Numbered from the stretch's first letter, positions 9,262-18,463 are shown. The stretch is 64,000 bases of DNA from Salipiger mangrovisoli (GCF_015223355.1 NZ_JADFFK010000016.1:1-64000), one strand, 5' to 3'. The notes: generated by a model from the sequence alone, not told the origin. Program-made: numbers and translations.

Positions 9262-10143
9262 TCAGAACCATTGCCCCGGTTCCATCAGCCCCAGGTCGAG
9301 CAGTTGCCGTGAGTGCCATTCGAACTGCGCCGAGTTGTGCCAGCGGAAACTGCGGATCTGATCGCTCGATCCCGGATTGCGCTTCAGCGCCTTTGCGGTG
9401 CGGAAAGAGGCGATGGCAGCGGTGACATTGTGATGCCAGGGGCAGGCATAGGTATTGTATTCCTCGTCGCTGAAGGTGTGATCGTTTCGCAGCTCCAGCC
9501 CCTTCTCGGCACGGAAGAGCGCGATACGGTCGATCTTGCGGCGGGCTTTCGGCACGTGCTCCTCGAACCGCCAGCGCAATCCGCCGAAGAAGTCGAGCTG
9601 CCGCTCCTTGGGGCGGTTCGCACGCGCCGGATCGGGGCGGGCCAGGGCGTAATAGCCCGAGCGGTCGAGCCAGGCGTCGTCGAGCGAAACGGCATTCGGC
9701 GCCGCCGCGAGGTCGCCGGCATAGAGGTCCACCACGTAGCTCAGCATGGCATCGCGCCGCTCTTCGGCGTGGAAGGCCAGCATCTCGCCGATGCTGCGCG
9801 TCTCGCAGAACGGGTAGAAGAGGAACTCGGCGTTGTAGCAGTAGTACATCCAGCGGCCGGGCGCCGCCGCCGCCACGCGGGTCACCGTGCGCGTCACCGC
9901 GTCCTCGGCGTGCGGGTCGAAGTCGATCCGATGCGCGCGTTCGGCCACATCGGCTGCCAGCGTCAGGTGGCGCGGCATGAACAGCAAGACCGGCGCGAAG
10001 CCGAGCTGCATGTGATGGCGCGCGGTGGTGCTCACCTCTGCCTGATCCTCGCAGAAGATCATCGCCAGCGGCCTGTCGTCCGCGCGCGCCCCAAGACCTG
10101 CCGCACCCCGTTTCAGGAACTCGTTCAACCCGCTATACTGCAT
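9262..10143 (-). CDS. Glycosyltransferase family 2-like protein
   Basis: A 293-residue cytosolic protein. The first 60 residues (P-L-A-M-I-F-C-E-D, then H-H-x-x-L-G-F) look like the nucleotide-binding start of a GT-A fold of the Glyco_tranf_2_4 type. The place where that family has its acidic D-x-D-E-F reads C-Y-N-A-E-F (about residues 104-109), so one metal-binding aspartate is replaced. The C-terminal half is rich in R, W and H. It is divergent from miaB with 112 bases between. Function is unassigned; activity may be lost or metal-independent. Confidence 0.5.
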   Translation of the reverse strand: MQYSGLNEFLKRGAAGLGARADDRPLAMIFCEDQAEVSTTARHHMQLGFAPVLLFMPRHLTLAADVAERAHRIDFDPHAEDAVTRTVTRVAAAAPGRWMYYCYNAEFLFYPFCETRSIGEMLAFHAEERRDAMLSYVVDLYAGDLAAAPNAVSLDDAWLDRSGYYALARPDPARANRPKERQLDFFGGLRWRFEEHVPKARRKIDRIALFRAEKGLELRNDHTFSDEEYNTYACPWHHNVTAAIASFRTAKALKRNPGSSDQIRSFRWHNSAQFEWHSRQLLDLGLMEPGQWF

Positions 10144-10255
10144 GCGCTCTTCGCCCGGCGTTTTGCCCCGGACAGTCGGGGAAAACCCCGCGCATTGCAA
10201 GCACGGGCCGTCTTGCGCTATGCCAGCGCCCTGAACCGCGAAACCGGAGTCTCCC

Positions 10256-11578
10256 ATGTCCCAGTCGAAGACGGCCCAGCCGAAGAAACTCTTCATCAAG
10301 ACCTACGGCTGCCAGATGAACGTCTACGACAGTGAGCGCATGGTCGAGGCACTTGGCGGGCAGGGCTATGTCGAGACGCAGAGCCCCGACGACGCGGACA
10401 TGATCCTGCTCAACACTTGCCACATCCGCGAGAAGGCCGCCGAGAAGGTCTATTCCGAACTGGGCCGGCTCCGTCACCTCAAGGAGGAGAAGCCCGATCT
10501 GAAGATCGGCGTTGCGGGTTGCGTGGCCCAGGCCGAGGGCGCAGAGATCATGCGCCGTCAGCCGCTGGTCGATCTCGTCGTCGGCCCGCAGAGCTACCAC
10601 CGCCTGCCCGAGCTCGAGGCGAAGGCAGGGCGCGGGGTTCGGGCGCTCGACACCGATTTTCCCGAGGAGGACAAGTTCGAGAAGCTGGCATCGCGTCCCA
10701 AGGCGAAGCGCGGCCCGACCGCCTTCCTCACGGTGCAGGAGGGCTGCGACAAGTTCTGCGCGTTCTGCGTGGTGCCCTATACCCGCGGCGCGGAGGTCTC
10801 GCGCCCGGCCGCACGGGTGCTCTCCGAGGCGCGTGACCTGGTTGAGCGTGGCGTGCGCGAGATCACCCTCCTGGGGCAGAACGTCAACGCCTACCATGGT
10901 CATGAGAAGGGCCTTGCCGGGATCATACGCGAGTTGGCCAAGATCGACGGGCTCGAGCGCATCCGCTTCACCACCTCGCATCCGAACGACATGGACGACG
11001 CGCTGATCGAGGCCCACGCCGAGATCGGCAAGCTGATGCCCTACCTGCACCTGCCGGTCCAGGCAGGCTCGGACCGGATCCTCAAGCGGATGAACCGCCA
11101 GCACACCGCAGAAAGCTACCTGAAGGTCGTCGAGCGCCTGCGCGCCGCGCGTCCCGACCTGCACTTGTCGGGCGACTTCATCGTCGGCTTCCCGGAAGAG
11201 ACCGAGGCGGATTTCCGGGCCACGCTCGATCTCGTCGAGGCGGTGCAATACGGCTCGGCCTTTTCGTTCAAATATTCCGAACGTCCCGGCACCCCGGCGG
11301 CAGAGCGCCCGCAGGTCTCCGAAGTCGAGAAGGACGATCGCCTGCAAAGGTTGCAGGCGCTGCTCGGCCGTCAGCAGCGCGCGCTTCAGGATGCCATGGT
11401 CGGACGCGAGGTCGGGGTCCTGTTCGAGAAGCCCGGCCGCCGGCCGGGGCAGATGGGAGGCAAGTCGGACTACCTGCACGCGGTGCATGTCGCCGGCGAC
11501 GACCTGCGGGTCGGCGATCTGCGCCGCGTGCGCATCGTCGAGTCCGGCCCGAATTCGCTGAAGGGCGAGCTTGTCTGA
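10256..11578 (+). CDS. miaB: tRNA methylthiotransferase MiaB
   Basis: A 440-residue radical-SAM enzyme that adds the 2-methylthio group to i6A37 of tRNAs. The N-terminal UPF0004 domain carries the three cysteines of the auxiliary cluster (Cys19, Cys55, Cys89), the radical-SAM core has C-D-K-F-C-A-F-C (Cys164, Cys168, Cys171), and a TRAM domain closes the protein (about 375-440). GGAG lies six bases before the ATG. Length is typical. Confidence 0.95.
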   Translation: MSQSKTAQPKKLFIKTYGCQMNVYDSERMVEALGGQGYVETQSPDDADMILLNTCHIREKAAEKVYSELGRLRHLKEEKPDLKIGVAGCVAQAEGAEIMRRQPLVDLVVGPQSYHRLPELEAKAGRGVRALDTDFPEEDKFEKLASRPKAKRGPTAFLTVQEGCDKFCAFCVVPYTRGAEVSRPAARVLSEARDLVERGVREITLLGQNVNAYHGHEKGLAGIIRELAKIDGLERIRFTTSHPNDMDDALIEAHAEIGKLMPYLHLPVQAGSDRILKRMNRQHTAESYLKVVERLRAARPDLHLSGDFIVGFPEETEADFRATLDLVEAVQYGSAFSFKYSERPGTPAAERPQVSEVEKDDRLQRLQALLGRQQRALQDAMVGREVGVLFEKPGRRPGQMGGKSDYLHAVHVAGDDLRVGDLRRVRIVESGPNSLKGELV

Positions 11579-11816
11579 TCCGGCGCACGCCGCATTTTTG
11601 TCACAGCCGGCAGGGAAACCTCGGGCATTGATCTGCGCCGGGCGACAATCCACGGTCGGCGGCGTCGATGATCGCCAATTCGACACAATATATGGTGGTT
11701 TCCCCTTCACAGGAAAGAAATTGCTGATACTCTCCCGTCGCGTAAGGGGTTTGGCCAGAAGCGGAGCGTTCCGCGTCTGACGGCCATGGGTATCAACATT
11801 GAAGGGGACACAGGCT

Positions 11817-12425
11817 GTGGCGACACGCTTTTCCAAGGCCCTCCGCGGCGTTCTGTGGGGGGCAGCCGTATCCGCGCTTGCCCTGACCGGCGCCGCCGCA
11901 CCGGCGGCCGCCGCGGACGGACTGAACACGCCGCTCATTTCCACGCAGAACACCCGGACCATTCGTGGCGAGCGATATATTCCCGGTATTTCGCTGTCGC
12001 CGGACGGATGCGAGATCTGGGTCATGGACGACGGAGCAGAGGGCTATGCCGTCTCGCGCGTGACCCGCGATGGCCGTCCGGTCTGCCACGAGATCAACAT
12101 CTGCGGCACGCTCAAGGCGGACCAGTATTTCGCCACGGACAGCTACAAGATCTACCCGCAGAGCCGCTACCGGCTCGACGAGTTCTTCCGCGATGCCAAG
12201 GCATTCGGCTACATCATCGTCGGCCACACCGATGCCCGTGCCAGCAACGCCTACAACGACCGGCTGAGCCTCAACCGGGCCAATTCCGTGGCCGCGGTGG
12301 CCCATGCCAACGGCGCGCGGGTGATCGACGTGCGCGGGTATGGCGAGAACTACCCGGTGGCGACCAACAGCACCGCCGAGGGCATGGCGCAGAACCGCCG
12401 TGTCGAAATCCTGTGCGTGCGTTGA
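11817..12425 (+). CDS. OmpA-family protein with an N-terminal P-D-G-C domain
   Basis: A 202-residue envelope protein. A signal peptide (about 1-33, ending A-A-A-A) is followed by a 30-residue motif (61-90) with P-D-G-C, W, D-D-G, E-G-Y and P-V-C, then an OmpA peptidoglycan-binding domain (about 100-202) with G-H-T-D-A and the closing N-R-R-V-E-I. The start is GTG at 11817 because GAAGGGG sits nine bases upstream; a TTG at 11799 is a weaker alternative. The next gene is a lipoprotein with the same 30-residue motif. It likely tethers something at the cell wall. Confidence 0.75.
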   Translation: MATRFSKALRGVLWGAAVSALALTGAAAPAAAADGLNTPLISTQNTRTIRGERYIPGISLSPDGCEIWVMDDGAEGYAVSRVTRDGRPVCHEINICGTLKADQYFATDSYKIYPQSRYRLDEFFRDAKAFGYIIVGHTDARASNAYNDRLSLNRANSVAAVAHANGARVIDVRGYGENYPVATNSTAEGMAQNRRVEILCVR

Positions 12426-12429
12426 GGGG

Positions 12430-12750
12430 ATGAGCCAGATGAACATTGCCAAACTCGCGCTGGTGCTTGCCGCCGCCCTCGGCCTCGCCGCCTGCGACAT
12501 GCCGATCGGCGCGGACAAGAGCCAGGACGTCAACCTGATCGACCGCAACGACCTGTCGCAGATCCGCTGGGGCGTCTGGGTCGATCCGGACGGCTGCGAC
12601 AACTGGATCGCCGACGACGGCGTCGAGGGCTACCTCGCGCGCCGTCTCGACAAGTACGGCAAGCCGGTCTGCTCCGGCATCGCCCCGCCCACGGTCGCCA
12701 CGGGCGACTTCAAGCAAGGCGCCACCTCGGTGATCGGGGACCCGCTCTGA
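12430..12750 (+). CDS. Lipoprotein sharing a domain with the upstream OmpA protein
   Basis: A 106-residue lipoprotein. The signal peptide ends in L-A-A-C with Cys22 as the lipidation site. Residues 52-81 align without gaps to residues 61-90 of the upstream OmpA-family protein, with 16 of 30 identical: P-D-G-C, W, D-D-G, E-G-Y, R, G and P-V-C. The two conserved cysteines probably form a disulfide in the periplasm. It starts four bases after the OmpA gene stops and shares its terminator, so they are one operon. Function is unknown. Confidence 0.7.
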   Translation: MSQMNIAKLALVLAAALGLAACDMPIGADKSQDVNLIDRNDLSQIRWGVWVDPDGCDNWIADDGVEGYLARRLDKYGKPVCSGIAPPTVATGDFKQGATSVIGDPL

Positions 12751-12774
12751 GGCGGGATCCCACATACCAATGCC

Positions 12775-12808
12775 AACGGCCGCGCGGTGCCCACCGCGCG
12801 GCCGTTTT
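12775..12808 (+). terminator. Strong intrinsic terminator after the OmpA/lipoprotein operon
   Basis: A 14-bp uninterrupted GC-rich stem (AACGGCCGCGCGGT with its complement) closes a four-base loop and ends in TTTT at 12805-12808. Confidence 0.85.
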
Positions 12809-12900
12809 GCTTCTTTCCTCCCTGTGCCGGGCCGAAGCCGCTTGACCTGAGCCCCCGGGGCTTGGCACCATAACCTTGCACTCAAGCGCAGGAGACATGC

Positions 12901-13881
12901 GTGAACACAGGCATCCTGACCGAAGCCATCCTGGAATTTCCGGACAACCGCCTCCTCATCGATCTGTGCGGTGAATACGACCGCAACCTCACCGACATCG
13001 AAGCCCGAACCGGCGTGCAGATCTTGCGCCGCGGCAACCAATTGGCACTGCACGGCCCGGCCGAGGCGCAGGAGGCCGCGCGCGAGGTTCTGAACGCGCT
13101 CTACCAGCGGCTGGAGCAGGGTCGCTCGGTCGGCCGCGGCGACATCGACCGCGAATTCCGCCTCGCCCCCGAGGAGCAGGAGCCGGGCGACCAGCTCGAG
13201 ATGTTCTCGGGCGGCAAGGTCGAGATCAAGACCCGCAAGAAGCTCATCGAGCCGCGCACCGACGCGCAGAAGGCCTATGTCCGCTCGCTGTTCGAGCACG
13301 AGCTGGCCTTCGGCATCGGCCCGGCCGGCACCGGCAAGACCTATCTCGCCGTCGCCGTGGGGGTGAACCTTTTCATCACCGGCCAGGTCGACAAGATCAT
13401 CCTCAGCCGTCCCGCGGTCGAGGCGGGCGAGAAACTCGGCTACCTTCCCGGCGACATGAAGGACAAGGTCGATCCCTACATGCAGCCGCTCTACGACGCG
13501 CTGAACGACTTCCTGCCCGGCAAGCAGCTCGCGAAGATGATGGAGGAGAAGACCATCGAGATCGCGCCGCTCGCCTTCATGCGCGGCCGGACCCTGTCGA
13601 ACGCCTTCGTGGTGCTGGACGAGGCGCAGAACGCCACCTCCATGCAGATGAAGATGTTCCTCACCCGTCTCGGCGAGGGCAGCCGCATGGTGATCACCGG
13701 CGACCGCAGCCAGGTCGACCTGCCGCGCGGCGTGCAGTCGGGCCTGCAGGACGCCGAGCGCCTGCTGACCCATATCGACAAGATCAGCTTCAATTACTTC
13801 ACCTCTGCCGACGTGGTGCGCCACCCCCTTGTGGCGAAGATCATCGAGGCCTACGAGAAGGACGCGGAGCGCGGGGCCTGA
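12901..13881 (+). CDS. phoH: PhoH-like ATPase
   Basis: A 326-residue PhoH-family P-loop ATPase. A KH-like N-terminal region (about 15-75) precedes the ATPase domain with Walker A G-P-A-G-T-G-K-T near 140 and Walker B V-V-L-D-E-A-Q-N near 236. It heads phoH-ybeY-corC-like-lnt, the classical envelope/ribosome-maturation cluster, with ybeY 68 bases downstream; it is thought to work with YbeY in RNA metabolism. The start codon is GTG. The product is cytoplasmic. Confidence 0.9.
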   Translation: MNTGILTEAILEFPDNRLLIDLCGEYDRNLTDIEARTGVQILRRGNQLALHGPAEAQEAAREVLNALYQRLEQGRSVGRGDIDREFRLAPEEQEPGDQLEMFSGGKVEIKTRKKLIEPRTDAQKAYVRSLFEHELAFGIGPAGTGKTYLAVAVGVNLFITGQVDKIILSRPAVEAGEKLGYLPGDMKDKVDPYMQPLYDALNDFLPGKQLAKMMEEKTIEIAPLAFMRGRTLSNAFVVLDEAQNATSMQMKMFLTRLGEGSRMVITGDRSQVDLPRGVQSGLQDAERLLTHIDKISFNYFTSADVVRHPLVAKIIEAYEKDAERGA

Positions 13882-13894
13882 CGGTCCCCGCCCG

Positions 13895-13938
13895 TTCTTC
13901 TAGGTTCAAATATCCCGGGGGTCCGGGGCAGCGCCCCC
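13895..13938 (-). repeat. Dispersed intergenic repeat, copy A
   Basis: Reading on the minus strand, this has a GC hairpin (GGGGGCGCTGCCCC), then C-rich sequence, ATATTT and CTAGAAGAA. It lies 14 bases after phoH stops and just before ybeY. It shares all but one of the 27 bases of its TTCTTCTAGG...CCCGGGGG half with copy C at 49912. Confidence 0.7.
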
Positions 13939-13949
13939 GACTTGCACAT

Positions 13950-14465
13950 ATGGCTCAGCTGACCGACACGATCATCGAGGACGACCGTTGGGAGGAGGCC
14001 GGGCTTGAAGACCTCGCCGAGACCGCGGCGCGGGCCGCGCTCACGCATCTCGGGCTCGATCCCGCGGCCTTCGAAATCGCCGTGCTGGCCTGCGACGACG
14101 CCCGCATCGCCGAGCTGAACGCCGAGTTCCGGGAAAAGCCCACTCCGACCAACGTGCTCTCCTGGCCGTCCGAGGAGCGTGGCGCCGAGCATGAGGGCGC
14201 GATCCCCGAGCCGCCCGAGACCGAGGACGGCCCCTTCACGACCGAGCTCGGAGATCTGGCAATCGCCTATGAGACCTGCGCGCGCGAGGCGCGCGAGGGG
14301 GGAAAATCGCTCACCGACCACGTGACGCATCTGGTTGTTCATGGAACCTTGCATCTTCTGGGTTATGATCACGTGCGTGAGGGCGATGCGACGCTCATGG
14401 AAAATATAGAAACGGAAATACTTGGCAAAATGGGTATCGCGGACCCATATTCGTCTGACCTCTGA
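13950..14465 (+). CDS. ybeY: Endoribonuclease YbeY
   Basis: A 171-residue metal-dependent RNase needed for 16S rRNA 3' maturation and ribosome quality control. The family signature H-L-V-V-H-G-T-L-H-L-L-G-Y-D-H, with three zinc-binding histidines, lies near residues 129-143. No good ribosome binding site precedes the ATG; the repeat element at 13895-13938 occupies that space, so expression may depend on coupling with phoH. Followed 23 bases later by the CorC-like gene. Confidence 0.9.
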   Translation: MAQLTDTIIEDDRWEEAGLEDLAETAARAALTHLGLDPAAFEIAVLACDDARIAELNAEFREKPTPTNVLSWPSEERGAEHEGAIPEPPETEDGPFTTELGDLAIAYETCAREAREGGKSLTDHVTHLVVHGTLHLLGYDHVREGDATLMENIETEILGKMGIADPYSSDL

Positions 14466-14488
14466 GAGACACAGGAACAAAAGGACCG

Positions 14489-15463
14489 ATGGGAGACAAC
14501 GACGGCTCGTCTAATGCAGCGCATGGCGCGCAGGAAAACGAGCAGATAGACCGGCCCCCGGGCTTCTTCAGACGCATCTTCTCCGGCCGTGTGAACGGGA
14601 CCGGAGAGGACGGTGAACCGGGGCAGGACCTCGTGGCCGCTTACGAGCGACCCGTACATGGCATGATGAACCTGCGGCGCATGCGCGTCGAGGATGTGGC
14701 GATTCCCAAGGCGGAAATCGTCGCCGTGCCCGACACACTCACCAAGGACGAGCTTGTGACGGTCTTCCGCGACAGCGGCATGACCCGTCTGCCGGTCTAT
14801 TCCGGCACGCTCGACACGCCGGTGGGCATGGTGCACCTCAAGGACTTCGCGCTGCGGCACGGGTTCAACGGCAATGGCACCGAGTTCGACCTCAGCAAGA
14901 TGCTGCGCCCGCTGCTCTTCGTGCCGCCGTCGATGCCGATCGGCGTGCTGCTCACCAAGATGCAGACCGAGCGCCGCCACATGGCGCTGGTGATCGACGA
15001 ATACGGCGGTGTCGACGGTCTGGTGACCATCGAGGACCTGATCGAACAGGTCATCGGCGAAATCGAGGACGAGCACGACACCGAGGAGGGGCGCAACTTC
15101 TTCCGCGAGAAATCGGGCAGCTGGCTGGCGCTCGCCAAGACCCCGCTCGAGGAGTTCGAGGCGGCAACCGGCATCGCGCTCACCGATCCCGACGAGATCG
15201 ACGAAGAGGAGATCGACACGCTTGGCGGCCTCGTCTTCATGCTCGCGGGCCACGTTCCCGCGCGCGGCGAGGTGATCCCGCATCCCGACGGCATCGACTT
15301 CGAGGTGGTGGACGCCGACCCGCGCCGCATCAAGCGGCTGCGCGTGCGCCCGTCGTCACCGGCGGCCGACGCCGGCGCTGCGACGCCCGTGCTGCTGCCT
15401 CCCGCGAAACCCGAAGCCGTCCCGCAGGTGACCGGCGGCGAGGCCGGGGCCGGGCGTGGCTGA
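14489..15463 (+). CDS. CorC/HlyC-family CBS-domain protein
   Basis: A 324-residue cytoplasmic protein with two CBS domains (about 70-190, including V-I-D-E-Y-G-G-V-D-G-L-V-T) and a C-terminal CorC_HlyC domain (about 215-295). Family members are linked to magnesium/cobalt efflux and bind nucleotides. There is no DUF21 membrane domain, so it is the soluble CorC type. A roughly 50-residue acidic N-terminus and a 35-residue P/A-rich tail flank the domains. AAAGGA is eight bases before the ATG. Its end overlaps the lnt start by eight bases. Confidence 0.85.
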   Translation: MGDNDGSSNAAHGAQENEQIDRPPGFFRRIFSGRVNGTGEDGEPGQDLVAAYERPVHGMMNLRRMRVEDVAIPKAEIVAVPDTLTKDELVTVFRDSGMTRLPVYSGTLDTPVGMVHLKDFALRHGFNGNGTEFDLSKMLRPLLFVPPSMPIGVLLTKMQTERRHMALVIDEYGGVDGLVTIEDLIEQVIGEIEDEHDTEEGRNFFREKSGSWLALAKTPLEEFEAATGIALTDPDEIDEEEIDTLGGLVFMLAGHVPARGEVIPHPDGIDFEVVDADPRRIKRLRVRPSSPAADAGAATPVLLPPAKPEAVPQVTGGEAGAGRG

Positions 15464-17045
15464 CCAGCAGGCGCAAACCGACGCAGGACATGCAGGCGGG
15501 CCCCTCGGGGGGCTTGCCGCGGTGTCCGCACCGACCGGCGAGTCGCGAGTCCGTCGCGTGCTGACCGGCCGCGCCCGCGTGCTGCCCGCGCTGCTGTGCG
15601 GCGGGCTCATGGCGCTCGGGCAGGCACCGTGGAACCTGTGGTACCTCGCCCTCGCCGGGCTGGTCCTGTCGATGGCGCTGTTCTCGATCCAGCGCGGCTC
15701 GCGCGCCGCGCTGGTGGTCGGCTGGGGCATGGGCACCGGCTATTTCGGCCTCGCGCTGAACTGGCTCACCGAACCGTTTCAGGTTGATGCCGCGGTGACC
15801 GCCTGGATGGCGCCCTTCGCGCTGGTCCTCATGGCGGCAGGGCTGGCGCTGTTCTGGGCGCTGGCCTTCTGGGGCGCGGCGCAGGCCCCGCGCGCGAAGC
15901 TCTTCGCGCTGGTGGCCGCCTGGGCGCTGGCGGAACTGGCCCGCGGCTACCTCTTCACCGGCTTTCCTTGGGCGCTCGTCGGCTACCTCTGGGAGCCGAC
16001 ACAGGCGATTCAATGGGTTGGCTGGACGGGCTCTTACGGGCTGACGCTGGTCACATTGGCGCTGGCGGCGCTGCTCGCCTCCGCGCTGCGCGGCGGCTGG
16101 CGCTCCGGCGCGGCGGGCATGATGCTTCTGGGCGGGCTGCTCTGGGGCGGGGCGCAGATGCTGCCGCCCCTGCAGGACCTCGACGGTCGCCCGGTGGTGC
16201 GTCTCGTGCAGCCCAACGCGCCGCAGACGCAGAAATGGGACCGGGGCTTTGTCCCGCTCTTCTTCGATCGCCAGGTCGAGTTCACCGCCGCTCCGGCGCA
16301 GGACGGGCTGCCGCGCCCCGAGCTGATCGTCTGGCCCGAGACCGCCGTGCCGCGTCTGCTCGAGAACGCCGAGGCCGAATTGCGGGTGATCACCGATGCC
16401 GCGCTGCCGGGCCGGGTGGTGCTCGGTATTCAGCGCAGCGAGGGGTACGACTATTACAACTCGCTGGCGCTGGTCACCCAGGGACCGAAGGTTGAAGCGG
16501 TCTATGACAAGCACCACCTCGTTCCCTTCGGCGAGTACATGCCCTTCAAGGAGCTGTTCCGCCACATCAACGTCAGCGGCATCGCCGCGCGGGCCGAGGG
16601 CGGCTATTCCGCCGGGCCGGGCGCGCAGCTCGTCGATCTGGGCGGTGAGATCGGCTTCGCGCTGCCGCTGATCTGCTACGAGGCGGTCTTTCCGCAGGAC
16701 CTGCGCGCCGCCGCGCGACCCGACCTGCTGCTTCAGATCACCAACGACGCCTGGTTCGGCAACTTCTCGGGCCCCTACCAGCATCTCGCACAGGCGCGGA
16801 TCCGGGCCATCGAGCAGGGACTGCCGCTGCTGCGCGCGGCCAATACCGGCGTCTCGGCGGTGATCGACGGGGCGGGGCGGGTGCTCAAGGCGCTGCCGTT
16901 GAACGAGGCCGGGTTCATCGACGCCCAGCTGCCGCCGCCGCTGCGCGTGACCCTCTACAGCCGCACCGGTGACCTGCCCCTTCTCGCGCTGCTGGCGCTG
17001 CTCATGGTGCTGGCCTTCGTGCCGCACCGCCGCAAAACCGATTGA
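15456..17045 (+). CDS. lnt: Apolipoprotein N-acyltransferase Lnt
   Basis: A 529-residue inner-membrane enzyme that adds the third acyl chain to lipoproteins. Six or more membrane helices occupy about residues 45-235, followed by a periplasmic nitrilase domain with the Glu-Lys-Cys triad at Glu295 (W-P-E-T-A-V-P-R), Lys352 (Y-D-K-H-H-L-V-P-F-G-E) and Cys407 (L-I-C-Y-E-A), and a last helix at the C-terminus. It starts with GTG inside the end of the CorC-like gene, so translation is coupled. Confidence 0.93.
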   Translation: MADQQAQTDAGHAGGPLGGLAAVSAPTGESRVRRVLTGRARVLPALLCGGLMALGQAPWNLWYLALAGLVLSMALFSIQRGSRAALVVGWGMGTGYFGLALNWLTEPFQVDAAVTAWMAPFALVLMAAGLALFWALAFWGAAQAPRAKLFALVAAWALAELARGYLFTGFPWALVGYLWEPTQAIQWVGWTGSYGLTLVTLALAALLASALRGGWRSGAAGMMLLGGLLWGGAQMLPPLQDLDGRPVVRLVQPNAPQTQKWDRGFVPLFFDRQVEFTAAPAQDGLPRPELIVWPETAVPRLLENAEAELRVITDAALPGRVVLGIQRSEGYDYYNSLALVTQGPKVEAVYDKHHLVPFGEYMPFKELFRHINVSGIAARAEGGYSAGPGAQLVDLGGEIGFALPLICYEAVFPQDLRAAARPDLLLQITNDAWFGNFSGPYQHLAQARIRAIEQGLPLLRAANTGVSAVIDGAGRVLKALPLNEAGFIDAQLPPPLRVTLYSRTGDLPLLALLALLMVLAFVPHRRKTD

Positions 17046-17084
17046 CGCCGCAATCTTTGGCGCGTAGCGAGAAGTTTCATATCC

Positions 17085-17133
17085 CTGTCACAACGGCTTC
17101 CTGGCGTGACAGCTGGTACCCAATGGAGCAATT
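17085..17133 (+). ncRNA. SAM/SAH riboswitch in the metK leader
   Basis: CTGTCA (17085-17090) pairs with TGACAG (17107-17112), and the loop carries CAACGGCTTCCTGGCG, the conserved core of the SAM/SAH aptamer. Downstream AATGGAGCA (17122-17130) is the conserved 3' strand that forms the pseudoknot and contains the Shine-Dalgarno GGAG. Binding of S-adenosylmethionine should hide that GGAG and block metK translation, whose ATG is at 17134. The class is known from Rhodobacterales metK leaders; the match of core and gene is direct. Confidence 0.93.
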
Positions 17134-18315
17134 ATGTCCCGACAAAACTATATCTTCACCTCGGAATCCGTTTCCGAGGGACACCCGGACAAGGTGTGCG
17201 ACCGCATATCCGACGCCGTGCTCGATGCGCTTCTGGCCGAGGACCCGTTGGCACGGGTCGCCTGCGAGACCTTCGCCACCACCAATCGCGTGGTGATCGG
17301 CGGCGAGATCGGGCTGACCGACCAGGACAAGCTGCATGAGTACATGGAGCGCATCCCTGAGATCGCGCGCGCCTGCATCAAGGACATCGGCTACGAGCAG
17401 GACAAGTTCCACCACGCCACCTGCGAGGTCACCAACCTGCTGCACGAACAGTCGGCGCATATCGCTCAGGGCGTCACCGGCGCGGGCAACCGCGACGAGG
17501 GTGCGGGCGACCAGGGTATCATGTTCGGCTACGCGACCAACGAGACGCCCGAGCTGATGCCGGCGCCGATCCTCTACTCGCACGCGGTGCTCAAGAAGCT
17601 CGCCGAGGTGCGCAAGTCGGGGGTCGAGCCGATGCTGGGACCGGATGCCAAGTCGCAGATCTCGGTGCGCTACGAGGGCGGCAAGCCGGTCGGGGTGACC
17701 TCGATCGTGCTGTCGACGCAGCACACCGACGAGGGCCAGACCTCGGATGACATCCGCGCCATCGTCGAACCCTACATCCGCGCGACCCTGCCCGAAGGCT
17801 GGATCTCCCCCGAGACCGAATGGTGGGTGAACCCCACCGGCACCTTCGTGATCGGCGGGCCGGATGGCGACGCGGGCCTGACCGGGCGCAAGATCATCGT
17901 CGACACCTACGGCGGTGCGGCCCCGCACGGCGGCGGTGCCTTCTCGGGCAAGGACCCCAGCAAGGTCGACCGTTCCGCCGCCTATGCCGCGCGCTATCTT
18001 GCCAAGAACGTCGTCGCGGCGGGGCTGGCAGAGCGCTGCACCGTGCAGCTGTCCTATGCCATCGGCGTGGCCAAGCCGCTGTCGATCTACGTCGACACCC
18101 ATGGCACCGGTGATGCCGATGCCGAGGCGATCGAACGCGCGATCCCCAAGGCCATGGATCTGACGCCGCGCGGCATCCGCACGCATCTCGAGCTGAACAA
18201 GCCGATCTACCAGCGCACCGCGGCCTATGGCCACTTCGGCCGCGCGCCGGAGGCGGACGGCGGCTTCTCCTGGGAGCGCACCGACCTTGCCGAGGCACTG
18301 AAGCGCGCGCTCTGA
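17134..18315 (+). CDS. metK: S-adenosylmethionine synthetase MetK
   Basis: A 393-residue enzyme making S-adenosylmethionine from methionine and ATP. Signatures [11 protein letters not shown] near residue 124 and G-G-G-A-F-S-G-K-D-x-x-K-V-D-R near 265 are intact, as is [11 protein letters not shown] at the start. The only binding site lies inside the preceding riboswitch, so product feedback controls translation. Transcribed alone, with two palindromes and a terminator behind it. Confidence 0.96.
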   Translation: MSRQNYIFTSESVSEGHPDKVCDRISDAVLDALLAEDPLARVACETFATTNRVVIGGEIGLTDQDKLHEYMERIPEIARACIKDIGYEQDKFHHATCEVTNLLHEQSAHIAQGVTGAGNRDEGAGDQGIMFGYATNETPELMPAPILYSHAVLKKLAEVRKSGVEPMLGPDAKSQISVRYEGGKPVGVTSIVLSTQHTDEGQTSDDIRAIVEPYIRATLPEGWISPETEWWVNPTGTFVIGGPDGDAGLTGRKIIVDTYGGAAPHGGGAFSGKDPSKVDRSAAYAARYLAKNVVAAGLAERCTVQLSYAIGVAKPLSIYVDTHGTGDADAEAIERAIPKAMDLTPRGIRTHLELNKPIYQRTAAYGHFGRAPEADGGFSWERTDLAEALKRAL

Positions 18316-18321
18316 GGCCGG

Positions 18322-18366
18322 GCAAGTCCCTTCGAAGGGACTTGCAAATTCGGTCGACCGAATTTG
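18322..18366. repeat. Two abutting perfect palindromes behind metK
   Basis: The first, 18322-18345, is a perfect 24-base palindrome with half-site GCAAGTCCCTTC. The second, 18345-18366, is a perfect 22-base palindrome with half-site CAAATTCGGTC; they share base 18345. Neither has a loop, so each reads the same on both strands. They lie just after the metK stop and before a conventional terminator. Their identity is unknown. Confidence 0.75.
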
Positions 18367-18378
18367 GCAAAGGGTTGG

Positions 18379-18414
18379 GCGGGCCGGGGGACACCTCCGG
18401 CCCGCTGCGCTTTT
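18379..18414 (+). terminator. Intrinsic terminator after metK
   Basis: GCGGGCCGGGGG pairs with CCTCCGGCCCGC over 12 positions including one G-T, with a three-base loop, followed by TGCGCTTTT. Confidence 0.75.
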
Positions 18415-18463
18415 GTCTTGTAACCTATGGTCAATCTTCCAGCCGCGTGCCATTGGCACTGGC

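Noticed and set aside
10133-12025. A 630-codon minus-strand frame antisense to miaB
   Set aside because: A typical GC-rich shadow frame; miaB on the other strand has all its cysteine motifs and a binding site.
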